Below, piece after piece: positions 52,033-61,472 of a stretch of 64,000 nucleotides of DNA. A model generated the notes under the pieces. It saw nothing but the letters and a program-made list of their open reading frames with translations, was not told the DNA's origin and ran no database searches. Both the position numbers and the translations under genes were made by a program. Source of the stretch: Bacillota bacterium (GTDB lineage Bacteria; Bacillota; Clostridia; Lachnospirales; Lachnospiraceae); assembly GCA_023413555.1 (NCBI GenBank), contig JAEZPG010000079.1:13478-77477 (forward strand), written 5' to 3'. Each line of letters starts with the position of its first letter. Position 1 is the stretch's first letter.

Positions 52033-53769
52033 ATGGGCTCTATGAGTAGCTTATTTATTGGAGTATCTGGCTTACAATCCAGTCAGAGTGCTCTTAATAC
52101 GACTGCACACAATTTAACAAATGTAGACACCACTGGCTATTCCAGACAGCAGGTGCTTTTAAAAGATACTATGTATCAATCTCTTAAAGTGGGGCATGTC
52201 AGTCTAAATCAGGTGGGCTTTGGTGTTAGTGTGGATTTGGTAAGGCAGGTAAGAGAGGTCTTCTTAGACAAGGCTTATCGTATGGAGACTGGCAGACAGG
52301 GATTTTACGTGGCTCAGAATTCGGCGACTGAAGAAATTGAAAACATCATGGGGGAACTTCAAGGAGTAGCATATCAGGACTCTATGGAGAAACTATGGAG
52401 TACTACCCAGGAGTTAGTGAACGAGTCGGATAGTGATGTAAGAAGAGCAACTTTCGTATCGACAGCCGTATCCTTTTTAGAGAGAGCTCAGTTAGTTTCT
52501 GAGCAACTGGAGAATTATCAGCTAAACCTTAATGTAGAGATACAGACAACGGTGAATAAAATAAATGAAATTGGTAGAAAAATCGAGAAGCTGAACGATG
52601 AGATTGTACTTCATGAAAGTTCGGGAGTTGAACATGCCAACGATTTAAGGGATACTAGAAATGTTTTATTGGATGAATTGGGAAGGTATGTGAAAATATC
52701 ATACAAAGAAAATGCAGATGGAAGAGTAACTGTAAATATAGAAGGTGTTCAATTTGTATCAGAGGATAGTGTTAATCCAATGGGCACACAAAAGATTCAA
52801 TCAAACTCGGAGATGTTGGAACCTATTTGGCCAGCATTTGAAAATCAGAAGGTATATAAAGAGAATCAATCGTACTCCTCCAATGATGATACCGATGTTG
52901 GCTATCTAAAAGGGTTGATTATAGCAAGAGGTATAAAAAAGGCCAATTATACAGACATACCGATAAGAGAGAATTATACATCAGAGAAGGATTATAAAAA
53001 TGCAGTAGATGTTTTTAATTCAACCATTAACACGTCAATCATTACTTCTACAGAGGCGTTTTTTGATAATTTGATACATGGTATAGTAACGAAGATTAAT
53101 GATATATTATGTCCTAATAAGGACTATACCTACACAGATGTGAATGGGGTAGAGCAAACCATTACAATATTGGATGAAGATAAAGCAGGAGTCGGTATGG
53201 GAGAGGGCAATGAAATAGCTGGAACAGAGCTATTTTCTAGAAAAGGTTGTCCTCGTTACACCGAGCAGACAATAGAATTACTTGGAGGAAGCACTGTTAC
53301 CGTTAAGGTATATAATAAAGAGGATCCAACTGTTACGGAAACTCAATATACTTTATCTCAAATACGGGTGAATGAAAAGGTATTAGACAATGTGTCATTA
53401 CTTCCACTAAGTGATAAAGATGCTCCTAATGAATACAGTGCTAGAATTTGTGAAGAGCTTAGTCAGTGTTGGAATGATGATTTTGCCACTTTAGGCCCCA
53501 ATGTGACGGATAATAATTCATTCATGGAATATTATACAGCTATGATTGGTGAAATTGGGACAAGAGGTAATACTTTTGGTAAAGTTGCAACGGATCAGGA
53601 GAAAATGGCTGCTTCTCTTGATAGTCAAAGAAATGCCGTTTCTGGTGTATCTTCTGATGAGGAACTGACAAAGTTAATTAAGTATCAACATGCGTATAAT
53701 GCTTCCGCCAGATATGTCAATGTAGTAAGTGAAATGTTAGAACACATAATTAATTCGTTTTTTAGATAG
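52033..53769 (+). CDS. flgK: flagellar hook-associated protein 1 (FlgK), copy 1
   Basis: This 578-residue protein has the FlgK N terminus SSLFIGVSGLQSSQSALNTT, THNLTNVDTTGYSRQ pattern, and C-terminal YQHAYNASARYVNVVSEMLE, the D0 helices that join hook and filament. It is followed after 14 bp by another FlgK-type gene. The two share fold and terminal motifs but differ strongly in the middle, and this copy carries a long acidic segment at about 255-320. GGTGGTGAG precedes the ATG. Confidence 0.88.
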   Translation: MGSMSSLFIGVSGLQSSQSALNTTAHNLTNVDTTGYSRQQVLLKDTMYQSLKVGHVSLNQVGFGVSVDLVRQVREVFLDKAYRMETGRQGFYVAQNSATEEIENIMGELQGVAYQDSMEKLWSTTQELVNESDSDVRRATFVSTAVSFLERAQLVSEQLENYQLNLNVEIQTTVNKINEIGRKIEKLNDEIVLHESSGVEHANDLRDTRNVLLDELGRYVKISYKENADGRVTVNIEGVQFVSEDSVNPMGTQKIQSNSEMLEPIWPAFENQKVYKENQSYSSNDDTDVGYLKGLIIARGIKKANYTDIPIRENYTSEKDYKNAVDVFNSTINTSIITSTEAFFDNLIHGIVTKINDILCPNKDYTYTDVNGVEQTITILDEDKAGVGMGEGNEIAGTELFSRKGCPRYTEQTIELLGGSTVTVKVYNKEDPTVTETQYTLSQIRVNEKVLDNVSLLPLSDKDAPNEYSARICEELSQCWNDDFATLGPNVTDNNSFMEYYTAMIGEIGTRGNTFGKVATDQEKMAASLDSQRNAVSGVSSDEELTKLIKYQHAYNASARYVNVVSEMLEHIINSFFR

Positions 53770-53783
53770 AAGGGAGGGGTAAT

Positions 53784-55619
53784 ATGCCATCTACATTTTT
53801 CGGATTAGGTATTGGAACTTCAGGTTTGTATACTTATCAGGCCGCCTTAAATGTAACTGCACATAATGTTTCCAATGCACAGACGGATGGTTATACCAGA
53901 CAGGTTTTAAATCAGAGAGCGGACACTCCTATCTCTGTATATAGTAGTTATGGTATGGTTGGTACCGGAGTTGTGGCAGAAAGTATTACGCAACAACGGA
54001 ATGAATATTATGATGTTAAATATAGAAACAACGCTGCTATATATGGAATATATTCAACAAAAGAAAGCTATATGGTACAGATTGAGAATTATTTTAATGA
54101 ATTGAACGAGAATGGGTTATTAGCCAATATAGGGAACTTTAGTAAGAGCTTACAGGAATTGACCAAGAATACTGCAAGCAATGCAGTTCGCGCCCAGATT
54201 GCCCAGTATGGGGATAGTATTGCAGATTTTATACAAAAAGCTGCCGATGACCTTAGTTCGCTACAAAAGGATGCCAATGATGAAATTAAAATCTCCTGTC
54301 AGAGAATTAATGCCCTGTCTGAACAAATTTCAGTATTAACCAAGCAGATTAACACGATTGAAATCAGAGGACAGATTGCCAACGATCTTAGAGATTCCAG
54401 AAACTTATTGATAGATGAGTTAAGTCAGTATGCTAATATCACAGTTACTGAACGAAAGGTATCGGCGGTAGAAAGTGATAAGGGGATAGATGGAGGCAAC
54501 AGTTCTTCTGATATAGTCCAAAGTAATTCGATAGGAAGAACAACCTTTGTTGTAAAACTAAATGGAATTACCATAGTAGACTCTACAGAGTTTAATGCGT
54601 TGGAACTAGTTCCAAGTGAATATAAAAATCATGTTAATGACATAGATGGCCTTTATGATGTTATGTGTAATGACCAGAAAGTGGATTTATCCAATCCCAC
54701 TTTGGGTGGAAGGCTTCAAGCTTTATGTGAACTAAGGGATGGTAACAATAATGTGAACTTTAATGGTAAAGTGACTGGAATAACTGGTAATGTGGCAGTC
54801 GTACAAAATAGTAATGTTAACGATGAACTACTTTTAAACATTCCGGCTAGCGGTACTATCGTTATTGACAATAAGAGAATTGAGTACTCTAGTTTTGAAA
54901 TGGAAGTTGGACCAGATGGAGCTTATACTTATAAATTTCATTTGGTAGATCCCCAAAATACGGATCAATTAGTTGGTATGCAAGCTAGAATAGGGGATAC
55001 CATTGATTATAAGGGAATACCATATTATATGAGTCAGTTAAATGAATATGTTAGGACCTTATCTCAGCAAATGAATGATATACATAGAACAGGTGTTAAC
55101 TCAAAAGGAGAAACAGGATTAAACTTTTTCACCGGCACAAACAAAATGGATAATAGCCAATATGCTTTGCATGATAAAAATGATGTGATTACTGTAAGTA
55201 ATTCCTATTATAATCTTACAGCTAGTAATATCAGTATTAATTCAAAAATCCTAGATGATCCTATGACGATTGCTACAACTGCTAATCCCAGCGCTGGTAT
55301 AGAAAGTAAAGAAGTTCTGACTGCTATGATAGATTGTATGAATGATAAGAGTATGTTTAGGGAAGGATCTCCATATAGTTTTATTGTGGCATTACTCTCT
55401 GACATTGGGGTAGATGCAGACAAAGCGAATAGTTTTGCTACCAGTCAAACCAACATATTAAAAGCCATTGAAAATCAAAGGTTATCAGTTTCTGGTGTGG
55501 ATGAAGATGAGGAAGCAATGAACTTGGTTCGTTTCCAAAATGCCTATAATCTTTCTGCAAAAGTGATCTCTATTATGGATGAAATCTATGATAAGTTGAT
55601 TAACTATATGGGTGCGTAA
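53784..55619 (+). CDS. flgK: flagellar hook-associated protein 1 (FlgK), copy 2
   Basis: This 611-residue protein is a second FlgK. It begins FFGLGIGTSGLYTYQAALNV, THNVSNAQTDGYTRQ-like, and ends LVRFQNAYNLSAKVISIMDE. The GGGAGGGG site precedes the ATG. Its N-terminal pattern is the more canonical of the two. Two adjacent FlgK genes suggest either a two-layer hook-filament junction or divergence of one copy into a related cap or junction protein. Confidence 0.88.
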   Translation: MPSTFFGLGIGTSGLYTYQAALNVTAHNVSNAQTDGYTRQVLNQRADTPISVYSSYGMVGTGVVAESITQQRNEYYDVKYRNNAAIYGIYSTKESYMVQIENYFNELNENGLLANIGNFSKSLQELTKNTASNAVRAQIAQYGDSIADFIQKAADDLSSLQKDANDEIKISCQRINALSEQISVLTKQINTIEIRGQIANDLRDSRNLLIDELSQYANITVTERKVSAVESDKGIDGGNSSSDIVQSNSIGRTTFVVKLNGITIVDSTEFNALELVPSEYKNHVNDIDGLYDVMCNDQKVDLSNPTLGGRLQALCELRDGNNNVNFNGKVTGITGNVAVVQNSNVNDELLLNIPASGTIVIDNKRIEYSSFEMEVGPDGAYTYKFHLVDPQNTDQLVGMQARIGDTIDYKGIPYYMSQLNEYVRTLSQQMNDIHRTGVNSKGETGLNFFTGTNKMDNSQYALHDKNDVITVSNSYYNLTASNISINSKILDDPMTIATTANPSAGIESKEVLTAMIDCMNDKSMFREGSPYSFIVALLSDIGVDADKANSFATSQTNILKAIENQRLSVSGVDEDEEAMNLVRFQNAYNLSAKVISIMDEIYDKLINYMGA

Positions 55620-55634
55620 AGGAGGGAATCATCA

Positions 55635-57125
55635 ATGAGAGTTACCACTAAAATGATAACCAATAGTACTCTAATGAATATTAATAATAATAAACTAAAT
55701 TTGTCTAAATTGGATAATCAGTATTCTACGGGCAAAAAGATTTCTCGTCCTTCTGAGGACCCTGTAATCGCTGTAAGAGCACTTAAGTTAAGGGATAACT
55801 TAAGTCGGTTGAATCAATACTATGAGCGCAATATTCCAGATGCTATGTCATGGATGGAAGTAACAGAGGGTGCATTAACGAATATTAATACGGTACTTAC
55901 AAATGTTTATAGTCAGTGTAACCAAAGCGCTAATGATCCGCTTAGTGCAAAGGCTAGAAGTAGTATAGTCGCTAATCTTAAGGAGTGTATAGGTCAGATT
56001 TATCAAGAGGGTAACACAAACAATGCAGGCCGTTATGTTTTGACAGGATATAAGACTAATACAAGTCTAATTTTTACTGAAGATACGAATGACTATGATT
56101 ATAAGATTACCCAGGAATTTAGCGGGGCCGATGTGAAGGCAGTTAACCAAATAATAGGATGCACTTCTTATAGCTCTTATGATCCTTCTAGTCCTGTGCC
56201 CGTTACTCAGGTACCATCTACTGTTGAGGTCTATCGGATTCGTTTGGCTTATAATGATTTGAAATCTAAGGATGAAGCAGGGGTAGATTTAAGCACCATT
56301 GATGTGAATATCGGTGGTACTACTGTCTCAGCCAAGGTAGTAAGTTCATCCAGTACCACAGCATATAACTTTGCGTCTGGCGAGGATGCTATGCAGTACA
56401 TACCGGAAACAGGAGAATTAGTATTCTCAAAGGCTGCTTATGATAAGCTTAATAACGATACTACGATTTCTCTTACCTATAATAAGGAAAATTTCAAAGA
56501 ATATGATTTGCGACCAGAACATTATTATGATTGCGTAGTACAAAATAAGTCAAACGGTAAAGTAGCAACTTATAAGAATCAGGGAGAAAATCAGGCAATT
56601 GACTATGAAATCAATTTTGGACAGAAGTTGACCGTAAACACTCTGGGTAAAGATGCTTTTGATTCAACCATTGCAAGAGAAGTGAATGAAATTTATAATA
56701 TAGTTAATCAGGTAAATGATTTAGAAACTCAACTTGCAGATATTGATGCTAAGCTTCAGCAAAAGAATCTAACATCTCAGCAAAAAGAAGCGCTTACTAG
56801 TATGCGAGATGCTTTAGATACTGAGTATACCCTACGAAATCAGATAATGTATGAACGATTTGCGCAGGCTATGACAGTAACAAACTCCTGCCAGGACCAG
56901 ATAAATGGAGCAATAGCTGATCTTGGAGCAAGATATGTAAGACTTGAGTTGACAAAGAACCGTTTAGGTGATCAGCAGGTAGAGTTTAAGGATTTATTAT
57001 CCACGAATGAAGATGCTGATATGGTGGAAACAATTATAAAATACAATTCATATGAGAATCTTTATAATGCCTCTTTGTCAGTTGCAGCTAAAACAGTAAA
57101 GAATTCACTGCTGGATTTCTTATAA
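55635..57125 (+). CDS. flgL: flagellar hook-associated protein 3 (FlgL)
   Basis: This 496-residue flagellin-like protein starts MRVTTKMITNSTLMNINNNK and has YSTGKKISRPSEDPVIAVRA (about 34-53), the flagellin-type D0/D1 signature of FlgL, and a matching C-terminal helix (YNSYENLYNASLSVAAKTVK). It joins FlgK to the first flagellin layer. AAAGGAGGG precedes the ATG. It is longer than many FlgL proteins (about 300) through an inserted central domain at about 180-340. Confidence 0.92.
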   Translation: MRVTTKMITNSTLMNINNNKLNLSKLDNQYSTGKKISRPSEDPVIAVRALKLRDNLSRLNQYYERNIPDAMSWMEVTEGALTNINTVLTNVYSQCNQSANDPLSAKARSSIVANLKECIGQIYQEGNTNNAGRYVLTGYKTNTSLIFTEDTNDYDYKITQEFSGADVKAVNQIIGCTSYSSYDPSSPVPVTQVPSTVEVYRIRLAYNDLKSKDEAGVDLSTIDVNIGGTTVSAKVVSSSSTTAYNFASGEDAMQYIPETGELVFSKAAYDKLNNDTTISLTYNKENFKEYDLRPEHYYDCVVQNKSNGKVATYKNQGENQAIDYEINFGQKLTVNTLGKDAFDSTIAREVNEIYNIVNQVNDLETQLADIDAKLQQKNLTSQQKEALTSMRDALDTEYTLRNQIMYERFAQAMTVTNSCQDQINGAIADLGARYVRLELTKNRLGDQQVEFKDLLSTNEDADMVETIIKYNSYENLYNASLSVAAKTVKNSLLDFL

Positions 57126-57150
57126 AATACAAGCTAGAAGGAGAAGAGTA

Positions 57151-57609
57151 ATGGTAATACAGACCAAATGTTTTGGAGAAGTAGATATTATTGAGGATAA
57201 GATAATTACATTTGACAATGGGTTATTAGGTTTTGAGGAATATAAGAAATTTACCATTTTATTTGATGTGGAATGTAAGGAGGATGCAATTTCTTGGCTG
57301 CAGAGTTTAGAAGAGCCAAGCCTTGCATTACCAATCATTAATCCACTGATTGTTAAACCAGACTATAACCCTGTGATTGAAGATAACCTTTTGGAACCAT
57401 TAGGTACTATGACGGAAGAGAATTGTGCCGTCTTTTTAATTATGACTGTGCCTAGTGATCTTACCTTAATGTCAGCTAACTTAAAAGCACCATTGATTAT
57501 TAATGCAGATAGTAAAAAAGGAATTCAATTAATAGTTGATAATCTTGATTACCCTGTTAAATATAAAATATACGAGTTATTTACGTCAAATGATAAAGGG
57601 GGAAATTAA
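57151..57609 (+). CDS. fliW: FliW, flagellar assembly factor and CsrA antagonist
   Basis: This 152-residue beta-barrel protein has the FliW pattern: IITFDNGLLGFEEYKKFTIL (about 20-39), WLQSLEEPSLALPIINP, and APLIINADSKKGIQLI. FliW binds flagellin or CsrA in turn, so that free flagellin releases CsrA repression. It lies directly before csrA, one base short of overlap, as in most Firmicutes. AGAAGGAGAAG precedes the ATG. Confidence 0.94.
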   Translation: MVIQTKCFGEVDIIEDKIITFDNGLLGFEEYKKFTILFDVECKEDAISWLQSLEEPSLALPIINPLIVKPDYNPVIEDNLLEPLGTMTEENCAVFLIMTVPSDLTLMSANLKAPLIINADSKKGIQLIVDNLDYPVKYKIYELFTSNDKGGN

Positions 57610-57610
57610 T

Positions 57611-57838
57611 ATGCTTGCCCTTACAAGAAAAAATGGAGAATCTATTATTATTGGAAATGATATCGAGATTACAATCTTAGATGTTAAAGGAGAACAGATA
57701 AAAATTGGAATAAGTGCCCCTAAGGCTGTACCAGTGTATAGAAAGGAAATCTACCTACAAATTCAAGAGGCCAACAAAGAGGCAGTAACGAATACTGATG
57801 TAAGCCTGGATGTGTTACGCGGATTACAAAAAAAGTGA
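57611..57838 (+). CDS. csrA: CsrA, RNA-binding translational repressor
   Basis: This 75-residue protein begins MLALTRKNGESIIIG and has IKIGISAPKAVPVYRKEIY (about 31-49), including the RNA-binding Arg, then a C-terminal helix. CsrA dimers bind GGA motifs at ribosome sites. The ATG at 57611 follows AAAGGGGG and is the family start; the longer frame to 57536 lies in fliW. It is likely to repress flagellin, whose leader in this window has matching sites. Confidence 0.95.
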   Translation: MLALTRKNGESIIIGNDIEITILDVKGEQIKIGISAPKAVPVYRKEIYLQIQEANKEAVTNTDVSLDVLRGLQKK

Positions 57839-57883
57839 AGTCTAGTATGGCAAGGTTTTGGAAGGTATTCATACGATTTGCTA

Positions 57884-57910
57884 TAAAGAAAATGAAAAAA
57901 ACTACCGATA
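57884..57910 (+). promoter_or_regulatory. SigD-type promoter of the flaG operon
   Basis: TAAA (57884-57887), 17 bp and CCGATA (57905-57910), followed by AAAG. The spacer is one base longer than at flgM and flagellin, so strength is uncertain. It lies in the only large gap of the flagellar cluster, 56 bp before flaG. Confidence 0.55.
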
Positions 57911-57965
57911 AAAGAAGTAGTTACATAATGAAATCGGAGTAAAGATGCACATGGAGGTGAAGTAA

Positions 57966-58334
57966 ATGGGAATTTCAGGAGTTAACAATTCAGCATTGTA
58001 TACAGGAAGTAATGTAACTTCAATCAATCAGCCCGCATTAGCAACAGAGTTAACCAGCACTACTGTAAACGACACTGGTACGGAGAATTCAACAAAAGTA
58101 GGAAAAGGTTCTGAGCAAATGGTTAAAAATGCAGTAAATGAGGCAAACAATAAGCTAAAAATTTGCAAACGTCGATGCCAATTTACATATGAAAGGGATA
58201 TCAATCGTGTTTCTGTGAAATTAATTGATGAAGATACTGGAGAAGTAATCCGTGAGATACCTTCTGAAGAAACATTAGATATGATACGTAGACTGAAGGA
58301 AATGACTGGTTTACTAATTGACGAACATCGATAA
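57966..58334 (+). CDS. flaG: FlaG-family flagellar protein
   Basis: This 122-residue protein has a Ser/Thr-rich N-terminal half and the FlaG domain (about 50-120): KICKRRCQFTYERDINRVSV, KLIDEDTGEVIREIPSEETL. FlaG proteins affect filament length and lie next to fliD. TGGAGGTGA precedes the ATG. The basic KRR in the domain is unusual but the core is clear. Confidence 0.9.
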   Translation: MGISGVNNSALYTGSNVTSINQPALATELTSTTVNDTGTENSTKVGKGSEQMVKNAVNEANNKLKICKRRCQFTYERDINRVSVKLIDEDTGEVIREIPSEETLDMIRRLKEMTGLLIDEHR

Positions 58335-58346
58335 GGAGGGGTCAGA

Positions 58347-60515
58347 ATGGGGATTCGGTTATCGGGTTTAAGTTCAGGTTTTGATACAGAGAAAATTGTA
58401 AAAGAATTAATGGCTGCAAAAAGCCTAAAAAAAACGAAAATTGAACAAAAGAAAACCAAACTGGAATGGACACAAGATATATGGAAGGGTTTAAATTCTA
58501 AGCTTAATGCTCTGTATAATAAACAGGTATTTAATATGAGGTTACAGTCTACTTATAAGACAAAAGAAGTTGCATCCTCAGACCCTACAAAAGCAACTGC
58601 AACTGCAGGGCCTAATGCTTCTACAGGTTCGCATACTTTAGCTGTGAATCAGTTAGCTAGTCCTCAATTTTTGACTAGTGGTAAGTTAAGTCTTGCAGAT
58701 GGAAGTGAAGCAGGAGTAACAGGAACCACCAAGCTTACAGATTTGGGGTTTAGCATTTCTGGGACCAATAGTGTAATTAATATTAGTGGGACCAAGGATG
58801 TGGCTTATATTGTAACAGCGGATTCTACGGTTAATCACCTTGTGGCAGCATTTCAGAAAGCAGGATTGACTGCCAGTTTTGATAGTAACCAACAACGTTT
58901 TTTTATCAGTTCTGTCAATAGTGGTGCCAGTAATCAGTTTAGTGTGACCACTGGTACGGTTAGCAATGCTTTTGTTGCAATTAGAGATAGCCTTAGAACT
59001 ACTGTTGGTTATGACAACGTTGATAATGCGAATAAGGATAAGATTGATAATGCCCTGAAAGCATTTTATTATGGTGGTACAGGTGGATCTGTATCTATGG
59101 ACAACCTAAATGAGGCGCAGACGGATGCTCATTTACTTTTAATTGAATATACAACGAAAGCTGCAAAAGATCAGACGATTAAAGAGGCAAATAAAGCTGT
59201 TCGAGATACAGTTATAAGCCAGGAGTTTGGTGGGAAATCTCAAGAAGAAGTAATAATGGAGCAACTCAAGAAGGAAATTGCTGCTGATAATGATACACTT
59301 TTACCAAGTGAAGTGGAGAGTATTGCAGACGAAAAGTATAGCAAATGGACCGAAGCAGAGAGACAAGCTGTTTATGATAAGATTATTGACAATAAGGTAG
59401 CTGAAGTCAAAGATCAGGAAAGTTATCAAAAGATTTATCAAGATTATATTGCAGATAATGAAGATAGTAACATAAACAACAGATTAATTCAGCTTGATGC
59501 CCAGTTGGTTGACTATGCTGCGAATTCTGGAGAAACAAAGTACAGCTCTGGAGCAACACCACTATCCTTTCTAGGATTGGCGGAGATTAGTTTAGCAAAG
59601 GATTCCAATGGGATTAGTAGAGTTCAAGTTAGTGGTGCGGATGGTACTATGATTACGGATGAAACTAATAATACACTTTATTATGGTGAAGTGTCTTTAG
59701 TAGGAGCCCAAGATGCTATCTATGTTCTTGACGGAGCAAGATTGACCAGTAAGAACAATAATTTTACTGTAAACAATCTGAACTTGAATTTAATAGCTAC
59801 TACAAGTACACTAGTTACGATAAGTGTTACTAATGATACAAAGGCAACCTATGATACAATCAAAGGGTTCATTACAGAATATAATAATATAATAAAAGAA
59901 ATGAATGATCTTTATTATGCTTCTTCGTCAAGAGGTTATGAACCACTGACTGATGACGAGAAAGAAGCTATGACTGACGATCAGATAGATCAATGGGAAA
60001 CCAAAATAAAAGATTCCTTACTACGTAGAGATACAAGTCTAGGTTCTGTTTTAACAGCTATGAAACAGGCTATGCAGTCTAGTGTCGAAATTGAGGGTAA
60101 GAACTATTCCTTATCAAGTTTTGGAATTTGCACATCCTTTGAATATAGTGAGAAAGGATTATACCATATTTATGGTGATACTTCAGATCCTACCTATGCA
60201 AATGAAACCGATAAATTAATGAAGGCGCTTTCAGATGATCCAATGACTACAATTAATGCGTTTATCGGAATAGCAGAGAAACTATCTGCTGCTATGCAGG
60301 ATAAGATGAAGTCAACCTCACTCAGTAGTGCCTTAACTTTTTATAACGATAAGCAGATGAAAACTCAGATATCTGAGTATAAAACCCAGATTAGTGATTG
60401 GGAAGATCGACTTACAGAAATGGAAAATCGTTATTATAAGCAGTTCACTGCAATGGAACGTGCCATGTCTAAGTTAAACAGCCAATCCAATAATCTGTCT
60501 AGTTTAATGGGATAA
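58347..60515 (+). CDS. fliD: flagellar filament cap FliD (HAP2)
   Basis: This 722-residue protein starts IRLSGLSSGFDTEKIVKELM, the FliD_N signature, and ends with a coiled-coil FliD_C region (SDWEDRLTEMENRYYKQFTA). It caps the growing filament and folds flagellin. It is longer than most FliD (about 450-550) because of a charged, helical insert at about 230-395. AAGGAGGGG precedes the ATG. Confidence 0.92.
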   Translation: MGIRLSGLSSGFDTEKIVKELMAAKSLKKTKIEQKKTKLEWTQDIWKGLNSKLNALYNKQVFNMRLQSTYKTKEVASSDPTKATATAGPNASTGSHTLAVNQLASPQFLTSGKLSLADGSEAGVTGTTKLTDLGFSISGTNSVINISGTKDVAYIVTADSTVNHLVAAFQKAGLTASFDSNQQRFFISSVNSGASNQFSVTTGTVSNAFVAIRDSLRTTVGYDNVDNANKDKIDNALKAFYYGGTGGSVSMDNLNEAQTDAHLLLIEYTTKAAKDQTIKEANKAVRDTVISQEFGGKSQEEVIMEQLKKEIAADNDTLLPSEVESIADEKYSKWTEAERQAVYDKIIDNKVAEVKDQESYQKIYQDYIADNEDSNINNRLIQLDAQLVDYAANSGETKYSSGATPLSFLGLAEISLAKDSNGISRVQVSGADGTMITDETNNTLYYGEVSLVGAQDAIYVLDGARLTSKNNNFTVNNLNLNLIATTSTLVTISVTNDTKATYDTIKGFITEYNNIIKEMNDLYYASSSRGYEPLTDDEKEAMTDDQIDQWETKIKDSLLRRDTSLGSVLTAMKQAMQSSVEIEGKNYSLSSFGICTSFEYSEKGLYHIYGDTSDPTYANETDKLMKALSDDPMTTINAFIGIAEKLSAAMQDKMKSTSLSSALTFYNDKQMKTQISEYKTQISDWEDRLTEMENRYYKQFTAMERAMSKLNSQSNNLSSLMG

Positions 60516-60540
60516 TGAAGAAAGTCAAGGAGGTACAGGA

Positions 60541-60915
60541 ATGGCTGTTAATGCTGCAAATGCCTATGTAAATACTACGATACAAACAGCTTCTAAAGCG
60601 GAATTGACCTTGATGCTTTATGACGGTGCAGTCAAGTTTTGTAATATTGCATTACTTGCAATTGAAAAAAAGGACATAGAAAAAGCCCATGAAAATATTA
60701 TTAAGGCTCAACATATTATTGTAGAACTCCGTAGTACATTGAATATGAAATACCCAGTTGCCAAGGAGTTTGACCAAATTTATGAGATTATCTATAATCA
60801 GTTATTGGAAGCTAATATTCGAAAGGATACTGATGTCCTTATGGTTGCCTTAGATTTTATCAGAGAGATGCGAGATACTTGGAAGCAAGTTATGGAGCTA
60901 AATAAAGGGAAATAG
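60541..60915 (+). CDS. fliS: FliS, flagellin export chaperone
   Basis: This 124-residue helical protein has the FliS pattern: AYVNTTIQTASKAELTLMLYDGAVKF, with the conserved LMLYDGA at about 26-32, and YEIIYNQLLEANIRKD. It binds the flagellin C terminus until export. AAGGAGG precedes the ATG, 25 bp after fliD. Confidence 0.95.
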   Translation: MAVNAANAYVNTTIQTASKAELTLMLYDGAVKFCNIALLAIEKKDIEKAHENIIKAQHIIVELRSTLNMKYPVAKEFDQIYEIIYNQLLEANIRKDTDVLMVALDFIREMRDTWKQVMELNKGK

Positions 60916-60924
60916 GAAAAAACT

Positions 60925-61416
60925 ATGATAGAAGAAAATATCTTTAGTGTGTATCTGAATATACTTTGCCAAACATTGCAAAAGAAAAATAGAATTCTAG
61001 ATGAATTATTGCTTATTAATAAAAAACAGGAACAGCTTGTAAAATCTGACATAGCAAATATAGATGAATTTCAAAGTCTTTTAGATGAGAAGACGCCTTT
61101 GTTAGAAGAACTGGAGCAGTTAGATAATGGATTTGAGTTAAGCTATAGTCGAGTGAAGGATGGGTTTCTCACCTACAAAGAGAAGTATCAACATGTAATC
61201 ATAATCATGCAAGAAAATATAACTGCTATTTCAAAAAAGGTATTGGAGATACAGCGTTTAGAGATACAAAATAGGGATAGTATAAAGTTTAAGTTTTCTG
61301 ATATGCGAAAGAAAGTCAAAGACTTTAATGTAACTAATAAGAGCATCAGTAATTATTATAAAAATATGTCCAATGCGTTTAATGGGGAAGCGCAGTTTTT
61401 GGATAAGAAGAAGTAG
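60925..61416 (+). CDS. probable flagellar chaperone, FliT/FlgN-like
   Basis: This 163-residue protein is predicted to be nearly all helix and coiled coil (NILCQTLQKKNRILDELLLI, then FQSLLDEKTPLLEELEQLDN). It sits directly after fliS, where FliT or a FlgN-like chaperone is usual, and the region LLDEKTPLLEELEQLD resembles that of FlgN. No confident family match can be claimed; a role as chaperone for FliD is inferred from place. The ATG lies 9 bp after the fliS stop. Confidence 0.65.
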   Translation: MIEENIFSVYLNILCQTLQKKNRILDELLLINKKQEQLVKSDIANIDEFQSLLDEKTPLLEELEQLDNGFELSYSRVKDGFLTYKEKYQHVIIIMQENITAISKKVLEIQRLEIQNRDSIKFKFSDMRKKVKDFNVTNKSISNYYKNMSNAFNGEAQFLDKKK

Positions 61417-61452
61417 AAAAAGAGTGTATTGGAAACCCAATACACTCTTTTT
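61417..61452 (+). terminator. intrinsic terminator after the fliD-fliS operon
   Basis: AAAAGAGTGTATTGG and CCAATACACTCTTTT form a 15-bp perfect stem around AAAC. The 3' arm ends in TTTTT. Genes continue on the same strand only 20 bp later. Confidence 0.9.
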
Positions 61453-61472
61453 AATACAGAGAGGAAGACAGA

